Source: Limosilactobacillus balticus (GTDB taxonomy: Bacteria > Bacillota > Bacilli > Lactobacillales > Lactobacillaceae). From it: a stretch of 64,000 nt of DNA. A program made the translations under genes and the position numbers. Shown here in pieces: positions 27,823 to 36,257 of this stretch. The notes beneath the pieces are model-generated. The model searched no databases and was not told the DNA's origin. It saw only the letters and a list, made by a program, of their open reading frames with translations. Every line of letters starts with the position of its first letter. Position 1 is the first letter of the stretch. The stretch lies in NCBI RefSeq assembly GCF_014145615.1, contig NZ_JACIVH010000074.1:1-64000 (forward strand), read 5' to 3'.

Positions 27823-27987
27823 CAAACAAGAAATCCACTTGTTTATTTAAGTTAGATAAAAGACTCTTCATTGAAACAATGCATCCCTTTATCCAATTAA
27901 CATCAACAACATTATTTGTTTCATAGATGAGTTTACTAAGTTACAAGCTTGATTTTTCCTACACAGTGTTAAATCAGGCTTTTTTAA
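27823..27987 (+). ncRNA. Putative small RNA, about 165 nt
   Basis: It is bounded by the consensus promoter at 27788-27817 and an intrinsic terminator. It contains no plausible ORF: the best is 34 codons from 27926, without a ribosome site and running through the terminator. The middle can fold into a long irregular hairpin. TGAAACAAT (around 27873) pairs with ATTATTTGTTTCA (around 27911), extended outward through several mismatched pairs (CTCTTC with GATGAG). The size and single long interrupted hairpin recall 6S RNA, but I cannot verify that. The next gene downstream is convergent, so this is not a leader. Confidence 0.5.
27945..27987 (+). terminator. Terminator of the putative small RNA
   Basis: AAGCTTGATTT pairs with AAATCAGGCTT (one G-T pair), followed by TTTTT. 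Confidence 0.8.
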
Positions 27988-28111
27988 TGCGGTTAGCCTG
28001 TAATCACAATGAAGGATATGTTAGCTAAAAATATATCTTCAGTAAGTTATTAACAGAGAAGAATTATTATGACACAATCTTAACGACATTAGCTGCTCTC
28101 GAGGGAATGAA

Positions 28112-28873
28112 CTAATCGATTCCTTCATCAGTGCAAAGGCCTTGCTGATGTAAGATCTTCATGATCTCATCACGTTTAGTATAGTGACGCTCGAGTTTAG
28201 CCCCAGCAATCTGGTTGGTAAAGGAATCACTTCGCTGGTTAGTATCGCGAAGATCGTAGTAAGTAGTAACTTCTTGATCATAATCGCTTAAGTCACTGAA
28301 TTTGATCTCTTTCGGATAGTTATTATTAAATGCGATGAATTTTAATGGAAGGCGGGGCTTTAGTTGAGGTTCTTGATCAGGTACACCGATTTGTAATCCT
28401 AAAACTGGGAAGGTCATTTTAGGAAGATTAAGAACTTCGATAATTTTTTGCGGATCATTTTTAATTGAACCAAGGGGAACGACCCCGAGCCCCATACTCT
28501 CGGCAGCAGTAATTACGTTTTGTGCAGCCATAATTGCGTCATCGAGGCCTTGAAAGAAAATATCTGCCGTATGTAAACGTCCATCATCCTTGCCCTTTTG
28601 TTGCCGTATTTGTTGGTTGCGATAAAGGTCAACTAAAAAAATGAACAGGTCTCCATTTGCGCCGACATACGGTTGCTTACTAATTTCCCTAATTGCGGCG
28701 CGTTTATCTGGATCAGTAATATGCATAATTGACATCTGCTGCATAAACATACTAGTTGGCGTATGACTAGCAACAGAGTAAAGAGTATTCAGTTGTTCTG
28801 CTGAAAGGTTCGTTGGCTTAAATGCCCGAATTGTACGATGGTTTAATTGGTGCATAATAGTTTCATTGGTCAT
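28112..28873 (-). CDS. Nitroreductase-family FMN oxidoreductase (NfrA-like)
   Basis: 253 residues. The N-terminal HRTIRAFKPTNLSAEQLNTL holds the FMN-phosphate arginines. SHTPTSMFMQQMS and AAESMGLGVVPLGSIKNDP (dimer and FMN contacts) match NfrA-type flavin reductases. The C-terminal YYDLRDTNQRSDSFTNQI fits the NADPH-dependent subgroup. It reduces flavins or nitro/quinone compounds with NAD(P)H in the cytoplasm. AAAGGAG lies 8 bases before ATG at 28873. It follows the oleate hydratase gene on the same strand, with a hairpin in the 75-base gap. Confidence 0.88.
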   Translation of the reverse strand: MTNETIMHQLNHRTIRAFKPTNLSAEQLNTLYSVASHTPTSMFMQQMSIMHITDPDKRAAIREISKQPYVGANGDLFIFLVDLYRNQQIRQQKGKDDGRLHTADIFFQGLDDAIMAAQNVITAAESMGLGVVPLGSIKNDPQKIIEVLNLPKMTFPVLGLQIGVPDQEPQLKPRLPLKFIAFNNNYPKEIKFSDLSDYDQEVTTYYDLRDTNQRSDSFTNQIAGAKLERHYTKRDEIMKILHQQGLCTDEGID

Positions 28874-28901
28874 AAAAAGGACTCCTTTATATTAATTGAA
28901 G

Positions 28902-28945
28902 GGAGTGGGACAAAAGTAGCGATACCTTATGCCTCACTCCCTCAT
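28902..28945. repeat. Hairpin between oleate hydratase and nitroreductase genes
   Basis: AGGGAGTG pairs with CACTCCCT around GGGACAAAAG...; a T run follows only on the plus strand side. It resembles the terminator-like GTCCCACTCCC hairpins common in lactobacillus intergenic regions. It could attenuate read-through from ohyA on the minus strand or simply be a dispersed element. Confidence 0.5.
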
Positions 28946-28948
28946 TTT

Positions 28949-30721
28949 TTAAAGTAAATGTTGTTCTTCCATTAATTCGCCAATCCAGTTCTTCTTGATT
29001 TTTTTGAGCAGTGGTTTTTCAACAATTTTTGGAATTGGCAAGTCAATTTCTTCAAGCGGTTTTTTATCGTTCATATAGTACATTGCCCGCATTAATTCGC
29101 GAATATCATAGATCGAATTAAAGACTTCTGGTACCCCGCGATCAACGTTAAGGAGACTATAAACAGCTTCCATTGCAGTCCGAACTGAATATTCAGTTGT
29201 AAAGACGGTATCCCGAGTTGGCGATTCGGCAAAGTTACCAATGAAGGCCAGGTTAGCTGACCCCTCAGGAACAACATCAGGACGATCGCCTTTCACCCGC
29301 GGCATGAAGTAGCTAGTAACGAATGGCATATAAACAGGAACGGTGTTAACCGATTCTTCTTTTGCTAAATCATCAATTAAAGCTTCTGGAACCCCAATAT
29401 GGTAGAGCCATTCTTTAGTGATTTCTTCTCCAGTACAGTCAACAATTCGTTTTTTGATGTAATTACCTTCTGTATCAGAATAGAGACCATAGATCCATAC
29501 AATGGTTTCGTTTGGCTTTTGACTCTTGAAATGAGGTTGGCGGTGGATAGTCCAACTCATCATCCAATTAGAATCAGTGACGGTAATAATTCCACCAGTG
29601 TTTACCTTTCCATCATGAAGGTCACGCTTAGTTAGTCGTTCAATGTACGGTTCGATTTGTGGATTCTTAACGGTAGCAGTTGCAGAAATAAACCAACTGC
29701 GGTTAGGAATATTTTTACAAAAGACGTCAGGGTGACCGAACGCTGGTGATTGTTTAGCAATATTTTCCCATAATTTCCAGCTGCCACCAAGGGCACGGGT
29801 TGGTTGCGCTACCTGATGGTGACTCCCATAATTTGAACTTTCCGTGATTGAACCATTGGTAACAAATACCAGGTCATCGTCAGTTAAGTTGATGGTTTTA
29901 TCTTCGCCGCCTTGCTTAAGAATAATCTTTTTAGCGTGCTTTTCACCATTCTTGGTATCAACTAGGACGTTTTGGACCTGTGTATCATATTCAAACTTAA
30001 CACCATGATCTTTAAGGTATGCAAGCAATGGTTTGGTCATTGATTCATACTGGTTGTACTTATTGAATTTAAGAGCAGTAAAGTCAGGCAAACCGTCAAT
30101 ATGGTGGATAAATCGCATTGCGTATCGCCGCATTTCAGCTAATGAGTGCCATCTCTCAAAAGCAAACATGGTTGACCAATAAATCCAGAAGTTACTCTTG
30201 AAGAAGTCCTCAGAGAAGTAATCACCGATCGTTAAGTCGCCGAGCTGATCTTCAGGTGTAAGGATCAGTTTCATCAATTCCTTAGTTGACTTGCCGAGAA
30301 GATACTTACCGTCAGTGGGAACCTCATTGCCCCGTTTATAAGTTAAGCGACAATTTGAACTATTTGGATCATCCTTATCTAGCCAATAATATTCATCAAG
30401 ATAGGATGCGCCAGGGATTTCCAAGGATGGAATTGAACGATACATATCCCACATACATTCAAAGTGATTTTCCATTTCACGGCCACCACGAGTGACAAAG
30501 CCAACATCGGGGCGATCTTGACCATCTAAGGAACCACCAGCAATTGGTAACTCTTCAAAAATATGGATGCTTTCGCCTGGCATTTGGGCGTCACGAATTA
30601 AGAAGACAGCCGCAGAAAGACCTGCTAAACCAGCACCAACAATATAAGCATGTTTTTTATCCACTCCCGCCGGCTTACGGGGACGAGCGAATGCTTCATA
30701 ATTTCCGTTTGAATAGTACAT
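28949..30721 (-). CDS. ohyA: Oleate hydratase (67 kDa myosin-cross-reactive antigen family)
   Basis: 590 residues from ATG at 30721, with AAAGGAGA upstream; the longer frame reaches into the leader. The FAD-binding motif AYIVGAGLAGLSAAVFLIRD and the family phrases RGGREMENHFECMWD, FAFERWHSLAEMRRYAMRF and FVTNGSITESSNYG are all intact. It hydrates cis-9 double bonds of oleic and linoleic acid to 10-hydroxy fatty acids, detoxifying free fatty acids at the membrane. It is expressed away from ktrB. Confidence 0.96.
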   Translation of the reverse strand: MYYSNGNYEAFARPRKPAGVDKKHAYIVGAGLAGLSAAVFLIRDAQMPGESIHIFEELPIAGGSLDGQDRPDVGFVTRGGREMENHFECMWDMYRSIPSLEIPGASYLDEYYWLDKDDPNSSNCRLTYKRGNEVPTDGKYLLGKSTKELMKLILTPEDQLGDLTIGDYFSEDFFKSNFWIYWSTMFAFERWHSLAEMRRYAMRFIHHIDGLPDFTALKFNKYNQYESMTKPLLAYLKDHGVKFEYDTQVQNVLVDTKNGEKHAKKIILKQGGEDKTINLTDDDLVFVTNGSITESSNYGSHHQVAQPTRALGGSWKLWENIAKQSPAFGHPDVFCKNIPNRSWFISATATVKNPQIEPYIERLTKRDLHDGKVNTGGIITVTDSNWMMSWTIHRQPHFKSQKPNETIVWIYGLYSDTEGNYIKKRIVDCTGEEITKEWLYHIGVPEALIDDLAKEESVNTVPVYMPFVTSYFMPRVKGDRPDVVPEGSANLAFIGNFAESPTRDTVFTTEYSVRTAMEAVYSLLNVDRGVPEVFNSIYDIRELMRAMYYMNDKKPLEEIDLPIPKIVEKPLLKKIKKNWIGELMEEQHLL

Positions 30722-30872
30722 AAAAAGGTCTCCTTTCAGGAAAAACAATCTAGTATACAATTATATTGTAGCGCTTTCTCGAGATGATTTCCCAGGAAAT
30801 AAAATAATGGTTTAGAATTTAAGAAAAACGCTTATAATTAGTTGAGTAATATTAATACGAGGAAGGATTAAC

Positions 30873-32216
30873 GTGATTGAAATAAATAAACATAAATATA
30901 CCTTTCCAAAAATCCTTACATTTGGGTTCTTGACCGTGATTTTTATGGGAACAATCTTGCTCTCCTTGCCGTTTGCAACACGACCGGGAGAAACGACAAA
31001 TTTTATGACTGCTTTCTTCACTTCAACGAGTGCAACTTGTGTAACAGGGTTAACCCTCGTTAGTACAGCTCATCATTGGACATTATTTGGTCAGATTGTA
31101 ATTGCAATCTTGATGGAAGTAGGCGGATTGGGCTTTATGACATTTGCAGTTATGATGTCACTTTTGGTTCGGCAGCGGATGAGGATGTCGACAAGGTTGC
31201 TAACCCAAGAAGCGCTTAATCTTGACCACTTATCCCAATTGAATGTGGTTTACCTTATCATTCGGCTTTCGTTACTTATCCAATTGGCGGGTGGAATCTT
31301 TTTATTTTTTGACTTCTATCCTCGTTATGGTTTTGGCAAGGGAATATGGTTTAGTATTTTTCACTCAATCTCAGCCTTTTGTAATGCCGGTTTTGACTTG
31401 TTTGATAATAGTATGGCAAATTATGCTAATGACCCTTATATGTTATGTGTGCTTGCTGTTTTGATTATTGCTGGATCATTAGGATTCTTAGTATGGAAAG
31501 ACATCCTCAATTATCCAAAATATCACCGGCTATCGTTACATACGCAGTTAGCATTACGAACTGGGGCAGTGTTATTCATTGTTTCTGTGATTGTTTACTT
31601 TATTACTGAGAAAAACTTAGCGCAATTAAGTGATAAATTAAGTTTTTCCAACCGTATTCTCAATACCATCTTTATGGCAATCACCCCACGAACTGCCGGT
31701 TTAATCACTTTTCCTTATACTGATTTAAGCGCTGCTGGTCTCGCGTTTACTGTTATTTTGATGTTTATCGGTGGAACGCCAGGGTCGACTGCTGGTGGGG
31801 TTAAAACAACGACAATCGGACTATTGACGATTCAGAGTTTTGCGACCTTGCGTGGGCAACGGGATACGACTTTTGCCCATCGGCGCTTTACCCAAGAAAA
31901 TATTTATCGGGCATTGACATTATTATTTGTTGCTTTATTTATTCTACTTGTATCAATTTTAATTCTTGTAGAAACACAGGATTTGCCCAAACATGATTCG
32001 TTAGCGTATGTTACCTTTGAGGCGGTGGCGGCCTTTGGAACAACTGGAATATCGTTAGGAATTACAACCCACCTTAATTTACTAGGTCAATTTATTATTA
32101 TGTTTTTGATGTTTGTTGGACGGGTAGGGATCTATACTGTAATGTTCTCAATCCTAAATGCAAGTACAGCAGCAAAAAATTATCGTTATCCAGAGGAGAG
32201 TGTGTTAATTGGCTAA
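30873..32216 (+). CDS. ktrB: Potassium uptake membrane subunit KtrB (TrkH/KtrB family)
   Basis: 447 residues with four pseudo-repeats of the membrane-pore-membrane unit. Selectivity loops are visible: STSATCVTGLT, HSISAFCNAGFDL, TPRTAGL and FEAVAAFGTTGISLG. Start GTG at 30873 with AGGAAGGA upstream. It forms a Na+-dependent K+ channel/transporter gated by KtrA. Its end overlaps ktrA by 8 bases. Confidence 0.93.
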   Translation: MIEINKHKYTFPKILTFGFLTVIFMGTILLSLPFATRPGETTNFMTAFFTSTSATCVTGLTLVSTAHHWTLFGQIVIAILMEVGGLGFMTFAVMMSLLVRQRMRMSTRLLTQEALNLDHLSQLNVVYLIIRLSLLIQLAGGIFLFFDFYPRYGFGKGIWFSIFHSISAFCNAGFDLFDNSMANYANDPYMLCVLAVLIIAGSLGFLVWKDILNYPKYHRLSLHTQLALRTGAVLFIVSVIVYFITEKNLAQLSDKLSFSNRILNTIFMAITPRTAGLITFPYTDLSAAGLAFTVILMFIGGTPGSTAGGVKTTTIGLLTIQSFATLRGQRDTTFAHRRFTQENIYRALTLLFVALFILLVSILILVETQDLPKHDSLAYVTFEAVAAFGTTGISLGITTHLNLLGQFIIMFLMFVGRVGIYTVMFSILNASTAAKNYRYPEESVLIG

Positions 32217-32877
32217 AAAAGAAAGTTATGCTGTTATTGGAATCGGACAATTTGGGGCCTCGATATGTGAAGCCTTAGTTCAAGCCGGGCAAGAAGTATT
32301 GGCGATTGATTCTAGTGAAGAAGTGGTAAATGAATTTGCAGGGTCAGTTATGCGGGCGGTAATTGCGGATGCGCAAGATGAGGATGCCCTGCGCGACCTT
32401 GACATCGGTAGTTTTGACCATGTTTATATTTCGATCGGAAAAAATGTTGAAGCAAGTATTATGGCCACACTAATCGCTAAAGAACTTGGGGCACCAGATG
32501 TAATCTGTCGGGCTGAGAATGTTAATCATGCGCGCGTTTTAGAACGAATTGGCGCTGATATGGTTGTTCGTCCAGAGCATGATTTAGCTAAGCGACTTAT
32601 TTTCCAACAATTAAATCCCAGCGTCATCGATTATGTAACTTTAAGTAAGGAAATAACCTTAGCAGAAGTAAATATTAATAACCCGAAGTTCTTTAATAAG
32701 ACTTTAGACGAACTGGATTTTCGTAATCGTTATAATGTTAATGTGATTATCATTGTTAGCCAGGATGATGAAGTCAACCAGATGCCGCAAGCTAATGATG
32801 TAATTCAACCACATGATAAGATTACAGTCGTAGGAAATTTAAAAGATATTCGAAAATTAAACGATATTGTTAGTTAA
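32209..32877 (+). CDS. ktrA: Potassium uptake regulatory subunit KtrA (RCK)
   Basis: 222 residues. The RCK_N Rossmann motif AVIGIGQFGASICEALVQAG binds ATP/ADP or NAD(H). A C-terminal RCK_C domain follows (ITLAEVNI...; PHDKITVVGN). It starts at TTG inside the ktrB end, preceded by GAGGAGAG. It forms an octameric ring that gates KtrB. In other Firmicutes, ktrA is controlled by c-di-AMP at the RNA and protein level; no such riboswitch is seen here. Confidence 0.94.
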   Translation: MAKKESYAVIGIGQFGASICEALVQAGQEVLAIDSSEEVVNEFAGSVMRAVIADAQDEDALRDLDIGSFDHVYISIGKNVEASIMATLIAKELGAPDVICRAENVNHARVLERIGADMVVRPEHDLAKRLIFQQLNPSVIDYVTLSKEITLAEVNINNPKFFNKTLDELDFRNRYNVNVIIIVSQDDEVNQMPQANDVIQPHDKITVVGNLKDIRKLNDIVS

Positions 32878-32894
32878 ATAATAGGTGAAGAGAA

Positions 32895-33440
32895 TTGATA
32901 GTCGTGATTGTGATCGTAATTGTTATAGTTGCTGGGATTGTTGGATGGTGGTTCTGGCAACGACAACAGGTTTGGGAAAAGATAAGTGCTGATTTATCGC
33001 TAGGTGAGAATGTTCAAATCCTTGATATGAGCGTTGGTAATGGAAAAACGTTTATTAACCTTGCCAAGCAATTGACTGTTCCCGGGAAAATTATGGGGAT
33101 AGTTAAAAATGAAAAGCAGGCACAGCAAGTAAAGGAACTGATAAAAGAAGAGGTAGTAGCTGATCGGGCGAAAGTAGAGTTGACTGATAATACTAATTTG
33201 CCTTTCACTGATCATCAGTTTGACTATGTTCTGATTAGTAATTTACAACAGGTGAAACCAGCAATTACGCAAGGACGTGTTTTACAAGAGGCGATAAGGG
33301 TCCTCGCTTTTAAGGGAACCCTAGTGATTACTGCTACTACTGTGCAACGTTATCGTCAACTACTGGAATATTATCGGTTTAATGATATTAAAGTTAAACA
33401 AATAGGTGGACAGCGTGTGATGGTTGCGCGACGAAACTAA
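32895..33440 (+). CDS. Membrane-anchored SAM-dependent methyltransferase-like protein
   Basis: 181 residues. It opens with a membrane anchor of alternating Val and Ile (IVVIVIVIVIVAGIVGWWFW). A class I methyltransferase-like domain follows: VQILDMSVGNGKTFINLA (motif I, with SVGNG in place of the usual GxGxG) and FDYVLISNLQQV (motif IV region). The start is TTG at 32895 with AGGTGAAGAG upstream. It lies 17 bases after ktrA, so it is probably in the ktr operon. Substrate unknown; the changed motif I leaves activity uncertain. Confidence 0.65.
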   Translation: MIVVIVIVIVIVAGIVGWWFWQRQQVWEKISADLSLGENVQILDMSVGNGKTFINLAKQLTVPGKIMGIVKNEKQAQQVKELIKEEVVADRAKVELTDNTNLPFTDHQFDYVLISNLQQVKPAITQGRVLQEAIRVLAFKGTLVITATTVQRYRQLLEYYRFNDIKVKQIGGQRVMVARRN

Positions 33441-33442
33441 AA

Positions 33443-33490
33443 TAAAGAAGCAGGGTTTGAACATAAATACCGTTCAGCCCTGCTTCTTTA
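33443..33490 (+). terminator. Terminator of the ktr operon
   Basis: AAAGAAGCAGGGTTTGAAC pairs with GTTCAGCCCTGCTTCTTT (one bulge). The rest of the 270-base gap to mntH shows nothing further. Confidence 0.85.
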
Positions 33491-33713
33491 ATTCAGTTGT
33501 AAAATGAGATTGATAAAAGCGTCACACCAAAGATAAAAATTTTTTAATATCAAATTACTCTCCCAAAAGTAAATAGTGCCCAGTCTTTTATTGCATCAAA
33601 AGTTACAACAAAATTTATTATCATCTTACAATATTTGATTAGTTTTTTAAACACTGATAACTGAAAATAAGGGTATTTATCTATTGGGTTTATGCTGATA
33701 AATAATGAAAAAA

Positions 33714-35018
33714 TTATACCAACACCAGCAAGTTCAACCCCGTGACCAAGCTAGCCAAAACATATCCAAGGACGGTTTGCCATGGTGAATTAACGTGTGG
33801 TCCCATCAGTTTCTTATTGCCCGTCAAAGCAACAAGGGGATAGAGGGTAAATGGTAAGGCAATACTAAGGACAATTTGGGCATAAATAATGAGTTGCTCA
33901 AACTGCTCTTCGTTGAAATTAATCATGAAGCCGATAATTAGGATTGGTACTAAAGTTACGGCCCGAGTAAGAAGGCGTCGTTTCCATAGCGGGAGGCGAA
34001 TATTGATAAAACCTTCCATGACAATTTGGCCAGCCAAGGTACTAGTGATTGAGGAGATTAAACCAGTTACCAAAAGAGCAAAGGCAAAGAGCCAACTCAT
34101 TAATGGGCTTGCTAGAGTACCGACGATATGGGGATTCTTTAGTCCGAAAAAGACATCCTCAAGACTGCCGAGACTTACCGCGTGAAAGAAGAGGGTTCCA
34201 CCAAGGATAAGCAGAAGAGCGTTGACGATGAAGGCCGCAAAAAGGTGAATTAATGAATCCCAATTAGCAAAACGGAGCGTTTCTTTGACTTGCTTTGGAT
34301 CATGCTCATTATAGCGTCGACTTTGTGCCAGGGATGAATGAAGGTAAATATTATGGGGCATAATCGTGGCCCCGACAATTCCTAAACTAATTAGCAACTC
34401 ACTGTGATTAGTAAAAATCGTGGAACGGGGAATAAAACCGTCCATGATTGCGGAAAATTCGGGATGAGCCCGGCATACTTCAATCGCAAAGATAGTGCCG
34501 ACAACCAGAATGGCAGTTAAAACGATAAATTCAATTCGGCGGATCCCAAAATGAAGGAAAAATAAGACAACTAGCACGTCCGCAATTGTTAATAGGACGC
34601 CGATAAGTAATGGCAGCTTGAATAGCATGTTTAAGGCGACGGCAGTTCCGACTACTCCGGTTAAGTCAGTTGCCATCATCGCTATTTCATTAAATAACCA
34701 CAGGGCAATCCGCAGGGGAGTAGGTAAGCGTCGCGCGATTGCCTGGGCAAGGTCGGTTCTGGTGGTAACGCCGAGTTTAATTGATAAAGATTGCATGTAC
34801 ATAGCGATTAAAATGGCGGTAAAAAGGACCACTAAGAGTTGATAGCGGTATTGGCTACCACCAGCAAGGGAAGTTAACCAGTTCCCCGGGTCCATATAAC
34901 CAACAGCGACTAAAGCACCCGGGCCACTATAAGCAAGAAATTTTTGCCAAAATGCACTTTGATAGACATTTGGAACATCAACACTCCCATTGATTTCGTC
35001 TAAACTTTTCCGTTCCAT
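33714..35018 (-). CDS. mntH: Nramp-family manganese/iron transporter
   Basis: 434 residues, 11 membrane segments. Metal-site motifs are VGYMDPGNW in segment 1 and GATIMPHNIYLHSSLAQSRR in segment 6. It is a proton-coupled Mn2+ (and Fe2+) importer. Its start is two bases after the hemH stop, so the two form an operon, which ties metal uptake to ferrochelatase. Lactobacilli rely on Mn2+ against oxygen stress. Confidence 0.93.
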   Translation of the reverse strand: MERKSLDEINGSVDVPNVYQSAFWQKFLAYSGPGALVAVGYMDPGNWLTSLAGGSQYRYQLLVVLFTAILIAMYMQSLSIKLGVTTRTDLAQAIARRLPTPLRIALWLFNEIAMMATDLTGVVGTAVALNMLFKLPLLIGVLLTIADVLVVLFFLHFGIRRIEFIVLTAILVVGTIFAIEVCRAHPEFSAIMDGFIPRSTIFTNHSELLISLGIVGATIMPHNIYLHSSLAQSRRYNEHDPKQVKETLRFANWDSLIHLFAAFIVNALLLILGGTLFFHAVSLGSLEDVFFGLKNPHIVGTLASPLMSWLFAFALLVTGLISSITSTLAGQIVMEGFINIRLPLWKRRLLTRAVTLVPILIIGFMINFNEEQFEQLIIYAQIVLSIALPFTLYPLVALTGNKKLMGPHVNSPWQTVLGYVLASLVTGLNLLVLV

Positions 35019-35020
35019 TT

Positions 35021-35953
35021 TTATCCCTTTCGTTGCACAAGATCGGTAATAAACTGGGCAAATTCTGGTGAATCATTGAGCGAAGGCACCATTACAAGGT
35101 TATTTCCGCCATTTTCACGAAAGATCTGATAGTTTTGCACTTGATCTTCTTCTAACGTTTCTAAGCAGTCCGCCACAAATGATGGGGCAACGACTAACAC
35201 ATCACGATGCCCGAGTTGTGCCTCATTAAGCAGGGTATTTCGGAGGTAAGGTTTTAACCATGGCATTGGGCCAAACTTAGATTGGTAAGCCATCTTAATT
35301 TGCTTTTCGGGAATGTTCAGGCGTTTGATCAGTTCTGCGGTAGCCGCTTCTGTTTCATCGCGATAAGGATCACCATGATTAACCATGGCAGTCGGAATTC
35401 CATGATATGAAATGAGTAATTTATCATATTTCCCCCTATCCCATGCCGTTTGAATTTGCTTAGCCACTAAGTCTAGATAATCTTCTTCTGCCGAGAAACG
35501 ATCAATTATTTTCGCTTCTGGATCAGCATCCTTTACCTTATCAATAATTGTTTGGGTTGTACTTTTAGTGAAAAAAGGGAAGAGCGGCAAAACTGTGATA
35601 TTTTGGCATTCCTTTTTCATTTCGGCGATTGTATCGCTAATTTTAGGCTTGCCATAGGTCATTGCCATTTTGACAACCCATTCCGGCATTAATTCCTGAA
35701 CCTTAGCAACCAATCGTTCTGTGTAGACAATTAATGGGGAGCCATCTTTTGTCCAACAATTACGATAAAAAGTCGCTGATCGCCATGATCTCGTTGGGAG
35801 AATAATCCCACGAAGGAGTGGCTGCCATAATGCTGGTGGCATTTCGATAACATTTCGATCACTGAGGAATTCTTTCAAATAACGTTTAACGTCGGGAGTT
35901 GTTGGCGTATCGGGTGAACCGAGATTGACTAATAGTAGTCCATTCTTTTTCAT
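35021..35953 (-). CDS. hemH: Ferrochelatase (heme or coproheme synthesis)
   Basis: 310 residues. The active-site His184 is in LLISYHGIP and Glu265 in FVADCLETLEED; also AYQSKFGPMPWLKPY. The enzyme inserts Fe2+ into a porphyrin. Most lactobacilli cannot make porphyrin, and no other heme gene is in the window. The enzyme may serve scavenged porphyrins or another chelation role. A heme-dependent Dyp peroxidase gene is about 5.4 kb away. Co-transcribed with mntH. Confidence 0.93.
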   Translation of the reverse strand: MKKNGLLLVNLGSPDTPTTPDVKRYLKEFLSDRNVIEMPPALWQPLLRGIILPTRSWRSATFYRNCWTKDGSPLIVYTERLVAKVQELMPEWVVKMAMTYGKPKISDTIAEMKKECQNITVLPLFPFFTKSTTQTIIDKVKDADPEAKIIDRFSAEEDYLDLVAKQIQTAWDRGKYDKLLISYHGIPTAMVNHGDPYRDETEAATAELIKRLNIPEKQIKMAYQSKFGPMPWLKPYLRNTLLNEAQLGHRDVLVVAPSFVADCLETLEEDQVQNYQIFRENGGNNLVMVPSLNDSPEFAQFITDLVQRKG

Positions 35954-36016
35954 AGGTATCGCTCCTGCTTTATAAAATAATTCTTTTTTATTTTACACCT
36001 GTCACTGTAAATTTTC

Positions 36017-36045
36017 TTGACAACTTACTTTTAACTAGTTATTAT
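36017..36045 (+). promoter_or_regulatory. Consensus promoter of the cysteine leader/cysK transcript
   Basis: TTGACA (36017-36022), exactly 17 bases, TATTAT (36040-36045). Transcription should start near 36052, 25 bases before the leader ORF. Confidence 0.8.
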
Positions 36046-36076
36046 TACTGTAATTTGAATTACGAGGAAATTACCA

Positions 36077-36163
36077 ATGGAAAACAATTATTTTGTTAAC
36101 GCAAATACTTGTTGTTGTGAATCGCGTCTTATGCGACTCACTTTTTGGTATACTCATTTTTAA
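36077..36163 (+). CDS. Cysteine-rich leader peptide (28 codons), putative attenuator ORF
   Basis: ATG at 36077 has GAGGA 8 bases upstream. The 28-residue product begins MENNYFVNANTCCCESR and ends FWYTHF. Three consecutive TGT cysteine codons (36110-36118) lie mid-peptide. A hairpin GTGAATCGC (36117-36125) / GCGACTCAC (36133-36141) starts right at the third Cys codon. A terminator follows the stop codon by about 30 bases, before a cysteine synthase-family gene. This is the layout of ribosome-mediated attenuation: with little Cys-tRNA the ribosome would stall on the Cys codons and alter folding downstream. By analogy with trp/his leaders; not proven. Confidence 0.7.
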   Translation: MENNYFVNANTCCCESRLMRLTFWYTHF

Positions 36164-36191
36164 TTGAATTACTATCAAGTTGATAATACAT

Positions 36192-36234
36192 AAGGCACAA
36201 ATCCAAGATTATTCTTGAGTTTGCGCCTTTTTTT
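36192..36234 (+). terminator. Leader terminator upstream of the cysteine synthase gene
   Basis: AAGGCACAAA (36192-36201) pairs with TTTGCGCCTT (36220-36229), one mismatch, and inner CAAG pairs with CTTG. A run of seven T follows. It lies 24 bases before the structural gene, so it can only make sense as a regulated terminator or as the end of a leader RNA. Confidence 0.85.
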
Positions 36235-36257
36235 ATACACTGAGGAAGAAGGAACTT

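Larger units (their letters stand above)
27105..28111. other. About 1 kb without protein-coding genes
   Basis: Very AT-rich. No frame longer than about 40 codons has a ribosome site. It contains three consecutive perfect hairpins (27395-27490), a run of 15 T (27520-27534), two promoter-like elements (27746-27772 and 27788-27817) and a terminator (27945-27987), the last three outlining a probable small RNA. It may be the residue of lost genes or a regulatory RNA locus. Confidence 0.6.

Noticed and set aside
27926-28033. 34-codon frame within the putative small RNA
   Set aside because: No ribosome site and it runs through the terminator.
30770-30790. Possible cre site upstream of oleate hydratase (AGAAAGCGCTACA)
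   Set aside because: Three mismatches to the cre consensus and not palindromic enough.
33491-33713. Intergenic stretch before mntH that could hide a gene
   Set aside because: Only short frames without ribosome sites; nothing else recognised.
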